Shown here: positions 1 to 13,227 of the stretch, one piece after another
Layout: each line of letters opens with the position of its first letter
Numbering within the stretch: the first letter of the stretch is position 1
Source: Nemophila menziesii
Taxonomy: Eukaryota; Streptophyta; Magnoliopsida; Boraginales; Hydrophyllaceae
Direction: 5' to 3'
Assembly (NCBI GenBank): GCA_029959085.1
Contig: JARWIR010000005.1
Coordinates: 7,566,501-7,630,500 of the forward strand
DNA length: 64,000 nt
Translations under genes and position numbers: made by a program
The notes under the pieces: model-generated
The model's database searches: none
What the model saw: only the letters and a program-made list of their open reading frames with translations
What the model was told of the DNA's origin: nothing

Positions 1-1000
1 TTTATTGTAAAAGAATAAAAAAAAATTGGACCGAAGGTACAGACGCAAACACATTTTAATTAAAAAGGTTGGACCCAAGGGGCTGGACCCAAAAAGCTGG
101 ACTACAAAACAATGTGTTAAAAATCATATCACCAAAAATCAATCCAAAATTACGGGGTCTAGACCTCTCGGATATGAATTAAAAAAACTAAGGAACAACC
201 ATCTTGGGTTGTACCTATGTCTCGCAACAAGGAACAAAAACCAAAAACGTAATTCGCAGATCTGGACAAAAAGAAAAAGAAATCACTACAAAGAAATCTC
301 CGGTCATGGAACGGCTTTATTCGAACTTGGAAGACAGGGGGCTTGGTTCGATGGTCAGTCGATCTGGACCGGCACCGGAATAGTCCAAGGCGGCAACCTT
401 CTCTTCTGCAGTGGAGAAAGGAGACGAAGGGTCAGATCTCCTAGATAAGATGAGATCTGGTGGTGGGAAGGTGAGAGCAACGCGGCGCGAAGGAGGTGGG
501 CTTCATATTTGTCTTCGTTTGCAGGAGAAGGGGCTTTGGGGGCGGCGGATCTGGAGAACGGCGGCTGGTGATGTATGCCACTGTGATGGTGAGAGGAGAG
601 ATGTTGTATAGAGAGAGAGGGTGTGAGGAGAGAGGTTGTATAGAGAGAGAGGTAGAATAGATTTGGGATCCCGTAACCCTGTTATGGGTGTTTTGTTTTG
701 GCTTTTTTCTTTTTCACTGTGATAACAAAGGGGAAGGGGGTATTTGGTCTTTCCACTTGAGAGGCCTTTCTTTATCAAGGGGAAAGTCATGGGGCTGTTA
801 TAACGAAATCCCCCTTTTTAAGGCAATGTATTATGTAGAGGTGAGGTTAACTAACATGTTAGGTATTTTTTTTTTGGTACAAAACACCTTTCGGTACAAT
901 GTAACACAATAAATGAAGTAAACTTATATTAAGAGTAATCTTGACCCAATAAAAAGGTAAAACAAATTTATAGGCCAACTTCGCTATAATATGAACAATA
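1..1000. other. Unassigned left edge
   Basis: No recognisable gene. The longest open frame (26-448, +) is lysine/arginine-rich, resembles no family I know and lies in purine-rich DNA, so I do not call it. A GA-rich low-complexity patch lies at about 590-655. Confidence 0.4.
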
Positions 1001-1010
1001 GTATTTGCAA

Positions 1011-1131
1011 GTCTACAAGTATAAGAATACTGTAACTCAAGGTGTGTAGTGACTATCAGCAAGGTGGGTAGTGACTATTAGCAGGTCTACAAGTATAAGA
1101 CAACTGCAACACCGGGTGTGTAGTGACTATT
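1011..1131. repeat. Degenerate tandem repeat, about 75-bp unit
   Basis: The phrase GTCTACAAGTATAAGA followed by a segment ending GTGTAGTGACTAT occurs twice (about 1011-1062 and 1084-1131), with a third partial GTAGTGACTATTAGCA between them. No coding signal is seen. The stretch 1136-1330 holds nothing I can name. Confidence 0.6.
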
Positions 1132-1329
1132 CTTCTAATTTTTAGGATGATCTCCGAAATCAATTAAAGTTGATTAATGAATCAGAAAGGAAAAAGTGAT
1201 TGTTTTTTGAGTTACAAGGGAGATCCTAAAACCGTGGAAAACGAACAATTACAAATTTACTATGTTCTCAGAATCTAAGGTGAAAATTCTTCTCCGAATC
1301 TTCCAAGCGCACATATCTCTCGTAAGTAC

Positions 1330-3150
1330 ACCCCAAATGCCATCCAGCGGGTGAATAGAATAAATATGGAATAGTACTTATTTGTCTCAGGCCCAAACGA
1401 GCTAACCAATCAGTACAAGCATTAGTCGCTCTCTCTATAGCTTTGAATCTTTGATCTTGTAAGAGCCGTTAGCTTCCATGGATTTTCTTTATCTCGTCAA
1501 TCCAATGCGCAGTTGGCTCTCTTTCCCTATCCATTCGAAGTAATGCACTAAGAACCTCGTGAGAGTCAGTTTCTACCTCTAAATCTCTTATCCCTATTTC
1601 TACTTCCATCTTGAGACCCTCATAGACCGCAACGGGCTCTGCAACTATTACTAAACAACACCTAAGATCTGTGGTGAAACCCTTGATCCACTTACCCTCT
1701 TTATCTCTTAATACTCCCCCAACACCTCCTTTACCTTGGTTTTTCAACAAACTCTCATCTGTGTTGAGTTTGAATCCCCAATTTGGTTTACACCACCCTA
1801 TCCATTCCACTTGGTCCTTTCATTCAACGATCTTACCTAGCTGTATTCTCCATGCCTTGAGATAATCCACCGCCTGCCATTTAGCCTTCTTAATTATTGC
1901 TTCCTCACTTGGGAATGCGGCTTTATTAAATATAGCTTCGTTCCTCTCCTTCCAAATCACTCCCAACAGCGCCCTAAATAAATTATTCCACTCAACTCCA
2001 TAAAATAGCCATTTTGTCTCCAAATTACATTCCACCACTTGATGACCTGCTTCCTCGCTTCACCTGAAGAGACCAAACGCTGCTGACTATTAGTCGGCTG
2101 CTATGCCTACATATTTCCACACCCCACTAAAGATATGAGACCCCTACACTCCATTCCCGATTCATTGTTGTTGTGTGTACCTGGAAGTTCTTTTTTGTGC
2201 AACCTGTTATTGAGCTGCAACATATCTACTGATTCTATAAAATTGCACTCAGCAGTCTCTGTGTTTAAAACTATTTGAACTGGAAAACTATTGGTAAAAC
2301 ACACTTGCTATGATCACCCCCAACATCAACACCCTCTTGTTCAATACTAGCGATAAGTTGCTAGGAAAATTCTAATGAACCCCCTCCAGTAATTCGCCCC
2401 TGCAACAGACCACCCATATCAGACTCAACCTTCTCCAGCCCACCTATAACATTATCCAACCTATTTCCTTATTTCTTCTCCACTTTACCTCCTTTCGAAT
2501 TCTCTACCATAATTTTATAGACATTACACATTCTTTAAACATGTGATAGGCATTCTCATCACAATCCCCACAACATGGACATAACCAGAAATTTCCATAT
2601 CACGCTTAATCAAATTCACGCCAGTTGCTAACCTTTCTAGGGCTAATCTCCACAACAATACTCTAATATTTTGGGGACATCTTATCTTCCAATCTTGTCC
2701 CATAAAATACTCTTTTCCCCCACATTACCTGGTGGGTCAATAAGTGCTGAGTTAACCGTATATATACCATGCGCTTCATTTAACCATGTAAGTACATCAC
2801 AATCTTATATATCATCAGACACATTAATATTGACTATTTTCATAAGCTTATGGGATGGGAGAATAAATTGAAAACGGTCCCAATTCCATGACCCTTCCTC
2901 ATTTACATACTCTCTGACCTTTTCTAACTTCATATCCCTCCCAATAGTTGAACTTACCCAATTAAATAAGAGGCTCATCCCCAACCCACATATCCAACCA
3001 TAACATAACATTATCCCCATTACAAAGCGACCATCGGGATCCCCGTCTAACCACAACAATACCCTCCACGACGGACCGTCAAACTTGTGAGTCATATGTC
3101 CTTGGCACCTACGGAAGCAGACTCTTTCAAAAATATTTTTGATGTAACGC
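1330..3150 (-). mobile_element. LINE ORF2 3' part (RT C-terminus, linker, RNase H), degenerate
   Basis: Read on the minus strand, 3095-2805 carries the tryptophan-rich segment that follows the reverse transcriptase in plant LINEs (GRDMKLEKVREYV, then SWNWDRFQFILP). 2038-1820 looks like the linker (WKERNEAIFNKAAF). 1810-1469 is an RNase H-like domain (FKLNTDESLL, GGVGGVLRDKEGKW, VETDSHEVLSAL). Frames are broken by stops and shifts and no RT core is present, so this is a dead 3' fragment. Alternative: a separately inserted RNase H-only copy beside an RT fragment. Confidence 0.75.
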
Positions 3151-3229
3151 TATAACCCACAACACGGATTCATCAAGAAGGTGTTGACAACCCTGCAAAG
3201 GTTAAGAACATTGTTAGTCATGTAGTCTT

Positions 3230-4055
3230 TGAAATTTTATGTGGAATAAACTTTCTACTGAAGTATATTTATATAAAAGGAAATGCACTAAGTCTAAATT
3301 GTATAAGTTATGTAATTGTAATGAGGAAACAGTTGAACACCTTTTGTTTTCTTTCCCTTGGGAAAGAGCTATATGGTACTTATCTCCCTTGTCCTTTTAA
3401 ACAATGAAAATAGTACTTCTAAGATTGGTGACTGGTTTTTAAATTTTTTTGCCTCTTTGAAGAAGACATATGATCAAGATATTAATTTTGCAGAGCTACT
3501 TAATCATATTTACAGGTAAATTTGGAAAGGAAGGAACCAAGTTGTGATTAATAGTATATCACCTGACCCTATTTATATATGTAAGTTGGCCTACTCTAAT
3601 TGGAAAGAATATAAAGAAGTAAACTCAAATCCTAATGATGCGAATATAAATGAGCTGGAGGAAAATTCCCCTAATAACTCGATTTATCAACAAGTGAATA
3701 ATAATAATAACAATAAGAAGGTCAGTGGTATTAAAAGTGCATGGAAACCTTCCCTATTTAACAAAATCAAAATCAACACTGATGCTTCTTTCTCTTTATC
3801 TGGCTATGCTATTGCCTATATAACCAGGGATCATTTTGGCAAGCTTATTAAAGGTGATTCCAAAGTTATTAAGGCAAGAAATGTAGCTGAGGCTGAAACT
3901 TAAGGAATTTCGTAGGGATGTGAAGTAGCACAAAAGTTTCCTACCAACTCGACAATTATTGAGAGTATTTGCGAGGTTATAGTGAAACCTTTAGCTACTA
4001 GATATCCTTCTATTAATTTTATTTGTTGTAATATTTTAAAGTCGATATACAGTAC
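3230..4055 (+). mobile_element. LINE 3' end (zf-RVT + RNase H remnant)
   Basis: Plus-strand translation around 3282-3375 gives a zf-RVT-like Cys/His segment (KLCNCNEETVEHLLFSF). 3544-3903 contains an RNase H start (KIKINTDASFSLSGYAIAYI, then RDHFGKLIKG) that ends at a premature stop. Only the 3' end of the element is present, as expected of a 5'-truncated LINE insertion. It abuts the internal region of an LTR element at about 4056. Confidence 0.7.
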
Positions 4056-4966
4056 TATGAAAACTATATGACCCGCACTCGAATCGCAAAACCTGAAACA
4101 AACTCGTTTTAGAGCTTGAGTTTGGGGTGGTGGGTTTCATAATTAGGGAACTTAGGGAATGGGAATTATCTTTGTGATTTTATTGATGATAAAATTGTTA
4201 TTATTGTAACCCTTTGCCAGGGTAATAGTGAATGAAAAAGAAGCTACGAGCTAAAATTGCCAACAAGGGCATAAAAAGAAAGAATATATATAAAAAATAG
4301 CGTGATATCTCGAACATCAAAAAGAGAGTCATGGCTATATAAAAGAGAAATTGATATGAAAAGAATATATATTCGGACCGGTAAAGTGGAATTTTGTAAA
4401 TCATCACTAAAGGTTTTAATTAGGATTATTGGGGATGCAAATCAAAAGCATCAATAAATTGGGTTGAGTGAGAACATCTTCGAGTGAAAACTCAAGCTCT
4501 AGGGCGATTCGTTGATGGCTAGTGAGGAGAGAGCCAAAAGCTCACTTTTCATTATCCAAATATACCACACCCGTCCTTAAGCCACGTTATAACCAAAGAC
4601 CTTATGATTTCTAACTACTAGATGGAGAAACAATGGAGCTATTAGGTAATAGGTGAGTGGACCATTGGATGCTATATTGGGACCTATGAACAACCTATAG
4701 CCATTAACATGAACTAAGTTATCATCCTCTCCTTCTGGCATTGCGAAATTAATCTGGACTTGAATTTATGGATTGTTGATTACATGTATATTAAGCATAT
4801 TTGTTCATTATTTCTTGAGCATTACTACATGAGACTTTTTAGATATTTTGCTCTAGGATCATTCATTGTGTTCTGTTCTTATTTTCCTCCTACTTCTTCT
4901 TCTTGACTACCCTATTGTTCTTTACTTTTATTGTATCGGGACGATACAACTTTGAGTTGGGGGTCT
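4056..4966 (+). mobile_element. LTR-retrotransposon 3' internal region (copy A)
   Basis: Colinear with the intact element's 39880-40788. Shared landmarks in order are ATGACCCGCACT, GAGTTTGGGGTGGTGGG, GTAACCCTTTGCC, the AGTGAGAACATCTT stretch, GTGAGGAGAGAGCCAAAAGC and the hairpin plus polypurine tract just before the LTR. The 5' half of the element is missing. No coding frame remains. Confidence 0.8.
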
Positions 4967-6462
4967 TGATGTCTCCTCATTTGTGATAATATAATATACT
5001 TCAGAGACATCATTTTAGGCTTATTTATTAGTTTATAGGTTGATTTTAGCTTAGTTTAGTGCACTTTCCTATTTTGGGTCTTGATTTAGTAACATAATAT
5101 TTTTAGAGCATATTGGGTTTAATTGTTTATTTAGTGTGAAGTTTTAAAGATAATTATGGAGATTAATTAGAGTCCAAGTCAAAGACAACAACTTATGGAA
5201 AGAGATTTGCATGGGAATTGGAGATAAGGAAACAGAGTTCAATTAGGAAAAGCTGCCTAAATCTGAATTTATGCAGCACACGCCTAAAGAAGTGGTGATA
5301 ACTCCAAGAAAGAAGCCGATTTTGGTAAATTCCTTTCATAGGGATGTAGATAATTCGCAGAGGATTCTTTTGGTATATTATGGAGCAAAAACCGACCGAT
5401 AACGAAGAAGATATGCTCAAAACAGTTCAGCAGTAATTATCTTTATTTCCATACGAATTAGAGTTGGGCTTGGAGTCCACCACTTACTTCTCCTTCAAGA
5501 AAACAAATTAGGTCTTCCTATACCCTATAAATACAGCCTCTTAACATTATAAAATCATCCTTGGCCAGACCTTAAGGCCAAGAGGAAGCTGCAACACAAG
5601 AGAAGAAGTCTGGAAGGAGCAGAACACCATATGTTTCCTTCAACCTCTTATTTTGTAACTCTTTTCTTTTCTTTCCTTAGTATGAATTAATTCTTTTTAA
5701 CTTGAGTTTTTAGCATATATGTATGAACCCTAGTTTTGATTGACATCTATCTAATTTGGGAATTCTATGTTTTAAATTGAATTATTGTTTTTATTCTCTG
5801 TTTATGTGTTTGGATTTATATTCTGTGTTCTTGTGGAAGTGCACCCATATAGAATTACCATCTAGTAGTTAGGTCACCATTGACAACGGTGTTTAATTAC
5901 ATGTTTAGCACATAACGTCTAGTATAAGGTTTGATCTAACAACCCAACCTAACTAGATAATCACTATGGTTTAGTTCTTGTGACTATTTACCAATTACAG
6001 GAAAAGTTTGATTAGGAAGCCTTATTGACACGGGTAAATCCTATTTAAAACTACCTAGCAAATTGGAACCGATTATTGAAATACTACATAATTCACCCTT
6101 ACATGTTTAGAACGGCAAAACTAGTGGGGATTACATGCTATTTACTCAAGCTAACGTTAATACCATTCTCTTTTCTTTTATTTATTTTCTGTCTTTAGTT
6201 TATTAGTTTAGTTTTATTATTTAAAAACCAAATAAATATTTGTCTATCTTTTCTTTCTATTTGCGTATTATCTTTTCTATCTTTAATATCTGCACTTGAT
6301 AATTTGCATAAGTTCTCTCTAACTTTCGTCAGTCCCTGAGGAACGAATCTTCTTATCATTAAAAGTTGCATACGTCCTGTAATACTTGCAATACCGTGTT
6401 AGCGTAGGGTGTTTATTTGCACTTATTTTACACATATTTTTATCACACCTTAGGCCACACCA
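4967..6462 (+). mobile_element. LTR of copy A (3' LTR)
   Basis: Starts TGATGTCTCC directly after the polypurine tract and ends in CCACACCA, matching the ends of the intact element's LTR (TGATGTCTCC to GACCACCA). A TATA-like CTATAAATA lies near 5526. It is strongly diverged from the intact copy, so it is an old insertion. The right end breaks the reading of the minus-strand LINE that follows. Confidence 0.8.
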
Positions 6463-8845
6463 TAAGATTTCCATTATTTGCGTGTTTCCAAATAAGAGTA
6501 TCAAGGGCATTAGAATTACTAATATTGAGAGAGGAGGCTTTTTCAGCTTATTCTCTTCCAAGTGAGATAATAAGTTTTTGTTCATACCAATTTTTGTCCT
6601 CTTTAATGAATTCAGATACTTTAATGATAGGGAGACTTGAGTGATTTATAGGTTTGTTAGATTGGGGGATCCAATCATCATGCCAAACCAAAGTATTATC
6701 ACCATTTCCCACTATCATTTTAGTATCTTTAATATAAGTACTTCTACCTTTGATTAGACTTCTCCAAGCCCAAGAAGGGTTGTAGCCTAATGAAGCTGTT
6801 TCAAAATCTTCTTTTGGGAAATAAATTTCTTTAATAACTTTAAAGGCCAAAGATTGTTTATTGATATTAAATTTACATGCATAAGAGGCTAATAAAGCAC
6901 TATTAAGTTGTATGAAATTTTTAAAGTCCATTCCTCCCTCAGTTTTGGGCATCTCCATATAATTCCAATTTCCAGTGAATTCTAGTTTTTCCATTATTGC
7001 CCCACCAATAGGAGGCAATCAAAGATTATATTTTATTACAAATAGATTCAGGAATTTGAAAGATAGACATGATATAAACTGGAATTGATTGAATGGTAGC
7101 TTTACTAAGAGTTTCTTTTCCAGCTTCAGAGAGAAATTTAAAATTCCAATTATCAAGTTTCGAAATTATTCTTTCAATGAGCCAATCTAAAGCCCTTGTT
7201 TTGGATCTACCCCAATTCGAGGGTAATCCAAGATTATTTAAGTGATTCATCTGTAGAATATTTGTAAGTTCAAAAGCTATATTTGTGAGAGTATTTTTGC
7301 TATAAACAAATCCACTCTTGTTAAGATTAACATTTTGACCCAAGGCATAGCTATACATACTCATTACATCATTAAAATGATAAAATTCATCAATTTCAGC
7401 TTTAAGAGAAAAAGGTTGTCATCATCGAATAGAATATGAGTAAGATTAGGGCAACTTCTGCTCAGTTTAATGCCTTTAATAAGACCTTTATTCATCTTAT
7501 TATTAATTAAGGCAGTGAGAGCTTGTGTTACAATACTAAAAAGAAAAGGGGACAAGGGGTCCCATTGCCTAAGCCCTTTAGTGGGATTAGGTAAATTATT
7601 TGGATTACCATTTAATGAGATAGAATAAGAGACAATTTTAACACACATTTCAATCCATCCGATCCAAATATTAGAAAAACCAAGTGCTCCCATAGTGTCA
7701 AAGAGAAAATCCCATTCTATGCTTTCAAAAACCTTTGATACATATGCTTTAATGATAGCAGAGTAGTTTTTTGAAGTTCTTTAATTTTAAGATAATGATC
7801 TGCTTCATGTGCAATATTCATATTATCAGTAATACTCCTATTACGTATGAAAGCAGATTGTTCTTGTGAAATAATGCTATTCATTAAAGGTTTTAATCTT
7901 TTAACCAAGATAGTAGCAATGATTTATAAGAGAAGTTTGGACAGCTTATAGGTCTCAATTGAGTGATAGAAGCAGGGGTTTTAACTTTAGGTATAAGGGT
8001 GATATAGGTTTTATTTATGGAAGTTAAGTCCCCTTTATTCCATAAAAAATTAGCTATGTATTTCATAAGATCAAATTTTATAATATCCTAGTTTTTTTAT
8101 AGAAACTATCAGAGAAACCATCAGGTCCTGGGGATTTATCTTTTTCCAAATTCCATATAGCTTCTTTAACTTCTTGTAATGAAACTGGAGCTTCAAGAAT
8201 TTTATTTATGTTAGAGGTAACTGTAGGTATTATTTTATTAAGAATATTACAGTAATTTCTAGGACCTTTTGTTGTATAAGTATTAGCGTAATGAGCAATA
8301 ATATGATTCTCAATATCTTCAACTTTTTCCATCCAAATACCATCATTATTGGTTAATCTAAGAATTTTGTTATGTTTTCTTCTATAGCTTTGGTGGAATT
8401 ATGAAAGAAGGATGTCTTTTATCACCATAATTTACCCATTGTATTATAGATTATTTTCTCCAATAAAGTTCTTCTTTGATCCAAAAAATTTCCAACTGAG
8501 CAGTTAAAAAATTACTTTCATCCCAGTTTTGTTGAGGATTTTCATTAATATCCTCAAGTTTTTTCATAAGATCTTTAATAATATTTCTATTATTCTTTCT
8601 TTTTGTTTTACTCCATTTGGTAATAACATGAGATATATTATTAAGTTTAGAATGATACCTCTTTGAATAGTATTAGTGTAAGTATTCCAGTGATGATTGA
8701 TCATATTACAGACCTCAACATCATTGTTCTATTCCTCTTTGTAAATAAATCTATCAAATTTTTTGAAAATTGGTTTATTACAGTGAAGAATGAGTAAACT
8801 GTAGTAAAAAACAATGGCAGGAAGATTTGTTTTAAGTTGTGTTTT
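6463..8845 (-). mobile_element. LINE ORF2 reverse transcriptase, frameshifted
   Basis: Minus-strand pieces run in RT order: DKSPGPDGFSDSFYKK (near 8100); SAFIRNRSITDNMNIAHEA (near 7830); GLRQWDPLSPFLFSIVTQAL (near 7560); the catalytic box read as FDDDN instead of the usual FADD (near 7420); GLPSNWGRSKTRALDWL (near 7210); and the post-RT segment SLGYNPSWAWRSLIKGRST. At least four frame breaks separate them. The reading stops at DTLIWKHANNGNL exactly where copy A's LTR ends, so the LTR element probably landed in this LINE. Confidence 0.85.
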
Positions 8846-8847
8846 GG

Positions 8848-8940
8848 GTGTATTTACTAGATTCTGCATTTCTGCATTCGCATTAGACCTTTTTTTTTAT
8901 TTTACTTTGTCGGGACGACAAAGGTTTGAGTTTGGGGTCT
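8848..8940 (+). mobile_element. LTR-retrotransposon 3' internal tail (copy B) with hairpin and PPT
   Basis: Matches the last 100 bp of the intact element's internal region. It contains a perfect stem-loop (8906-8922: TTTGTCG, loop GGA, CGACAAA) followed by the polypurine-like GTTTGAGTTTGGGGTCT and then the LTR. Everything upstream of this element is lost. Confidence 0.75.
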
Positions 8941-10382
8941 TGATGTCTCACTTTTTGTTCTAATTATACGCCCATAGGAGACATCTTTTTAGGTGAATTA
9001 TTGACTCATTTGAAAGACTTTTAGGCTTATTTCGTTATATTTCATTTTCTCTCCTTGAATTTATAATATTTCATTTTTAGAGCTTTTGGTACGTTAATTA
9101 GTTTGTTTTTAGTGAAAGCTGCAAATCTGGAAGACTGTTACTAATTGCTGATTTTAAGCCACTAAGACATGGATTCAGCCTTTGGGTCGTGGAATAGATA
9201 TTTTTCCTTATTGGGTTAGGAAGATTTAGCAACTGGAATGAGTCGATTTGGAGTTGATTTGCAAAAGATCCAGCCGTTTTACTAATGGCTGCACATCAGT
9301 TACGAGATTTCAATTAAAAGAATGGTTTGTGCTTTTTAATATTTCACTTATTATTATTTAGAAAGGGCCCAATCCATTTTCTCTCTTATAAATAGGCCTT
9401 TAGACCTTTATTTTACACACAATTCATTCTACGCTTAATTTTGAGAGCTAAAGTCAAAGAGCAGAAGGCAAAGGCAGAAGAAGGAGCTAAAGGTGAAGAA
9501 TCTTCATTCTTCCACCAGAAGTCAATTCCAACGCCCCAATTAGATTCTTTTCAATTATTTCTGTAATTGAACATGAACACATTTATTTTATTTTCAGTTT
9601 TTAATTTAATTATGAACTAATTCCTTTTGAGAATTGCTACATGGGTTGAACCCAATTCTGTTTAATAGGTGTTTTTCTAATTTGGAATTTAAGTATTTAA
9701 ATTGAATTTAATATTTTGTGTTGACTATTACTTTAATTTCAATTATTATCTTTGACGTCATGAACCAAGGGTAGTTTACAGTAGCTATTCACTATAGTGG
9801 CGTAGTGATCACCTTGACGGGGGTTTAAATACAGACCTAGGTAATAGCCGTTGGTATTCGCGAATGACCCTGACAGGCTTGACTAACCAGCAGCCAATAA
9901 GGTAAGAGACTTAACCATTCGAAAGTAGTTGTAATCATCCTTAGGGGGTTTATAATACTGTAGGAGAGCTTCTAAGTCCACCCTGACCGGGGTAAGGATA
10001 CATTAGAGTCCCGACTAGCACAATAATATTAATTCATCACTTAACAAAAAGCATTAATTAGATAGGTTAGGTGAAACTCATGCGAAACTCAAGTACTTCT
10101 TCTCTTCTTGCGTCCAACTCCACTATTTATTTTTATTTCAATTGAATTAATTTAGTATTTATTTTATTTGCATCTTAGTTTTAGAAAACCAAAACAAAAA
10201 TAATATCATTTACTTTTCCGTACTTGCAATTATTCTACTATTTGATTCATACCTGAGTTGTACCTATTCCGTCCCTGCGAACGAAACCCGATTTCTCGGA
10301 TATTACTTGGACAACCGTACACATGCGGTCTGTGAGTCTTTAACTTTTATCGCATTATTTTATAACACACCAGGACCCACCA
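8941..10382 (+). mobile_element. LTR of copy B (3' LTR)
   Basis: Begins TGATGTCTCAC and ends CAGGACCCACCA, the family's terminal signature. A TATA-like CTTATAAATAGG occurs near 9387. It keeps the family's GACGGGG-type repeated motifs (near 9815, 9870 and 9985) and the CCGTACACATGCGGT stretch near the 3' end. Strong divergence from copy A argues against the two being a pair of LTRs from one element. Confidence 0.8.
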
Positions 10383-11672
10383 AATACTCTCTACCGCAGA
10401 TTCCAACGCATCCAAAAGATGATCCCTAATCCATGACCTGGTACTTGCATAGACTGTAGACAAAATCCACGAAAAACAAGAATTATTTGATATTCTCATA
10501 TTTATAACTTGCTTACTTGCCGATAAAAATTGGACCGAGATGTTTTCCGCGTTCCACATGACCCAAATTCCCCCCTGAGAGACCTTCAGCATCCACTCTT
10601 AAAAAGTATTTCATGTGCAAGGATTTTATAATTTTAGTTGCTTCCGCTCCCTCCGCTTTAGTCTCCACCCCAATGGAAATAAGAGGTTTATGCAACGCTA
10701 TATAATCATTAAAAACTCGACTGAATACCCGACTATTCGAGCCACTACAATTCCAAAAATATATGTTTAGTGGCTGCTTAACCAAGGTCCAACAACCATC
10801 TTGATATATTTGTGTTTGCGACATAAAAGTAACTTGAGTAATAACTTTATATCAAGCTATAAAGAAAACAAACAAGACCAAGATGCTAAAAAAACAAATA
10901 CTAATGCATTACACCAGAAAACCTAGTGAAGTCAAGCCCACTGAAGCTTGCTGGAGTTGACTCTGATGCTCACTCACATTCTCAGTCTCAACTGTACTTC
11001 TCGGCTGTAAAAGACCCCCCCAGCTTGAATCTTACTTCCTTACTACTCAACCTGACTTGGTCAAGGGATGATTCCCCAGTTGTACTGTTCCCCGACAATA
11101 CTCCTCCCCTGATCAAATCTGGCGGCTCTCTTTCTTTATCAAAGAGATCTTCCGTCGAGCTGCTCAAATTATTTCCACCTGAAACCGGTCCATCCTCCAT
11201 ACTCACATCACTGTCTCCATCATTAACAGAATGCCAAAATCTCCCCCTTACATAGCCTAAGTTACTCCCAAAACTCACTCCCTCCAAACTTTCATAAATT
11301 GCACTTTGATCCTAGCCCTCAACATCGCCCTTCTCAGCTATTGCACCCCTCCCCTCAACTCCAAAGATACCTATCTCCACCACTTCCATATTCTGCTCCT
11401 TTCCCCTTGCCTCACTCATCATTGACAAGTCCTTATTCCCTACAGGCCCCTCCAATGGTACGAACACTCTTAATCTCCTCGAGTAACGGTCCCACATCCT
11501 ATTTATCTTTTCGTCCACCCTTTCCAAACTTGTTGATTCTCTTTTATGCTGCCCCTAATTTCTCTCCATCCACTATACTCTGTGATGATGAATTAAAAAA
11601 CCACCTATTAACCCATTATCCCTAGTTTGGACAACTGAATGTGCAACCGAACTTTGGCCCTTACCCAATTGG
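10383..11672 (-). mobile_element. LINE: ORF1 C-terminus and start of ORF2 endonuclease
   Basis: Minus strand. 11287-10988 is an acidic, low-complexity ORF1 tail. 10824-10383 is the N-terminal part of the endonuclease/exonuclease/phosphatase domain (NIYFWNCSGSNSRVF, then SLHMKYFLRVDAEGLSGG and GIWVMWNAENISVQF) with one frame break near 10560. It is cut off by the right end of LTR copy B. Together with 13228-14240 this forms one LINE interrupted by the solo LTR. Confidence 0.75.
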
Positions 11673-11677
11673 CTTGA
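11673..11677. repeat. Target-site duplication of solo LTR (left)
   Basis: CTTGA here and CTTGA at 13223-13227 flank the solo LTR exactly. Five bases is the usual Ty3/Ty1-type duplication length. Confidence 0.85.
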
Positions 11678-13222
11678 TGGTGGGGGAAAAGGTGTGATAA
11701 ATAAACAGATAAATAAAGATAAATAATAAAGGACACACCCTTGACTACCATGATAAACTCTTGCAAGTTACAGATCGTTTGCAAGTTTAGTTGATAAGAA
11801 AAGTCCGTTCGCAGGGATTTAATTCGTTAGATCTACTTGTATTTAATAAGTGTAGATGAATTTAGATGTTTAGATTAAAATATGATAAGATGAATAGTTA
11901 TCTGATGTGAAATAATAAATATGAATATAAGTCAAATAAATTAGGGTTACCAATATGAGCCTATCTTACTAAGTTGTAATTCTAACCTTAAGGGCGAATT
12001 GAGCATTATATAATAATCAAGATTCTAAATTCTACCTAACCCCCGTCAGGGTGGACTTTGAAGCAACCTCTCCACTACCAGAGGACTTGGGTAAGGGAAT
12101 CCTGGGTAATGATCGGTGGTTAAATCAAAACTTTATGGCTATCTAGTTAGGCAAGCCCGTCAGGATCACTACCACACACTAGACGATTATGTGGTGTTGT
12201 CAATAATTGAATCCCCCTTTCGAGTATTAAATCAATTACTAAGGATAGTCATAAAATTGTCCAAATCTAGGGATGGAAACAATAAGTCAGAGCACATAAT
12301 AGTAATATACGCCAAGCTCAAATCAATTAAAATAACAAAATAGTATTACGAAATTTAAGACAAAATAATAACCCAAATAATTAAGAGTAAAACTTACAGA
12401 ATAAAAGCTTAGAAATTTGGTGAAGCCACAAATCTATAGCTAATTACCCTAGATATAGAGATGGAGAGATGTAGAAGAGGAGTTTGTCACTCCCCTTCTT
12501 CTTGCTGCTTGTCTTCCATTATAGGTCAGCTTGCTTGGATGATAAACTTGATACGAAGGATTAATATTCAAGCAAAGACTAATATATGGCTTAGAACTGA
12601 GCAAGGACCTGTTTACAATGATAAGAGGGTGTATTTATAGGTGTTTAGAAAGCCCTAATTCGGATTCTTGGAGTAGAAGGCAAGCAATTGGACTACTTTT
12701 CCAAATCAATTTCGTTTCCTAAAATACAAGAGAAGGGAAAAATTGTTTTTGTCTTGTTTTGGTCACAACTTCTTCAATATTGCTCCGATTTACGCGTTCT
12801 TTATATCAAAATTGACCGCGTCAAAAAGATCTACACTTTTGCTTCAGATCGTTCCTTAAAATTCCCAACCGATTTTGAGTTATGATCACTTTAATGGATA
12901 TGGCTACTGAAATTCAGATTTACTTGGCAATTTTTCCTTTCCTAATCTATCTCTACTTCCTTTTATCTCCAGTTTCCATCCATATCTTCTTTCCTTATCT
13001 CTTTATAATTGATTTGGTATCTAATTAATTACCATTATCTTTAAAGATTCACACTAAATAAATAAATTAAACCCAATATGCTCTTAAAATAATAAATCAT
13101 TAAATCAAGCCAAGAAATAGGAAAATATTATAATATGCATAAAAATCGAGTATTAATTATCCTATTACACCTAAAATGATGTCTCCAACCTAGATTAATT
13201 CATCACAAATTGGGAGACATCA
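11678..13222 (-). mobile_element. Solo LTR, minus orientation
   Basis: On the plus strand it begins TGGTGGGGG (the reverse of the family's CCACCA end) and ends GGGAGACATCA (the reverse of TGATGTCTCC). It carries the family's CCCCGTCAGGGTGG motif in reverse (near 12045) and a reverse-strand TATAAATACACC near 12630. With a perfect CTTGA duplication and no internal sequence, it is best read as a solo LTR left by recombination between two LTRs. It splits a LINE ORF1. Confidence 0.9.
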
Positions 13223-13227
13223 CTTGA

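Noticed and set aside
26..611. Overlapping ORFs at the left edge
   Set aside because: No family signature, low-complexity basic composition, and no promoter or splice support.
4967..10382. Copies A and B as the two LTRs of one element
   Set aside because: The two LTRs differ heavily, and each has its own 3' internal tail and PPT directly upstream, so both are 3' LTRs of separate insertions.
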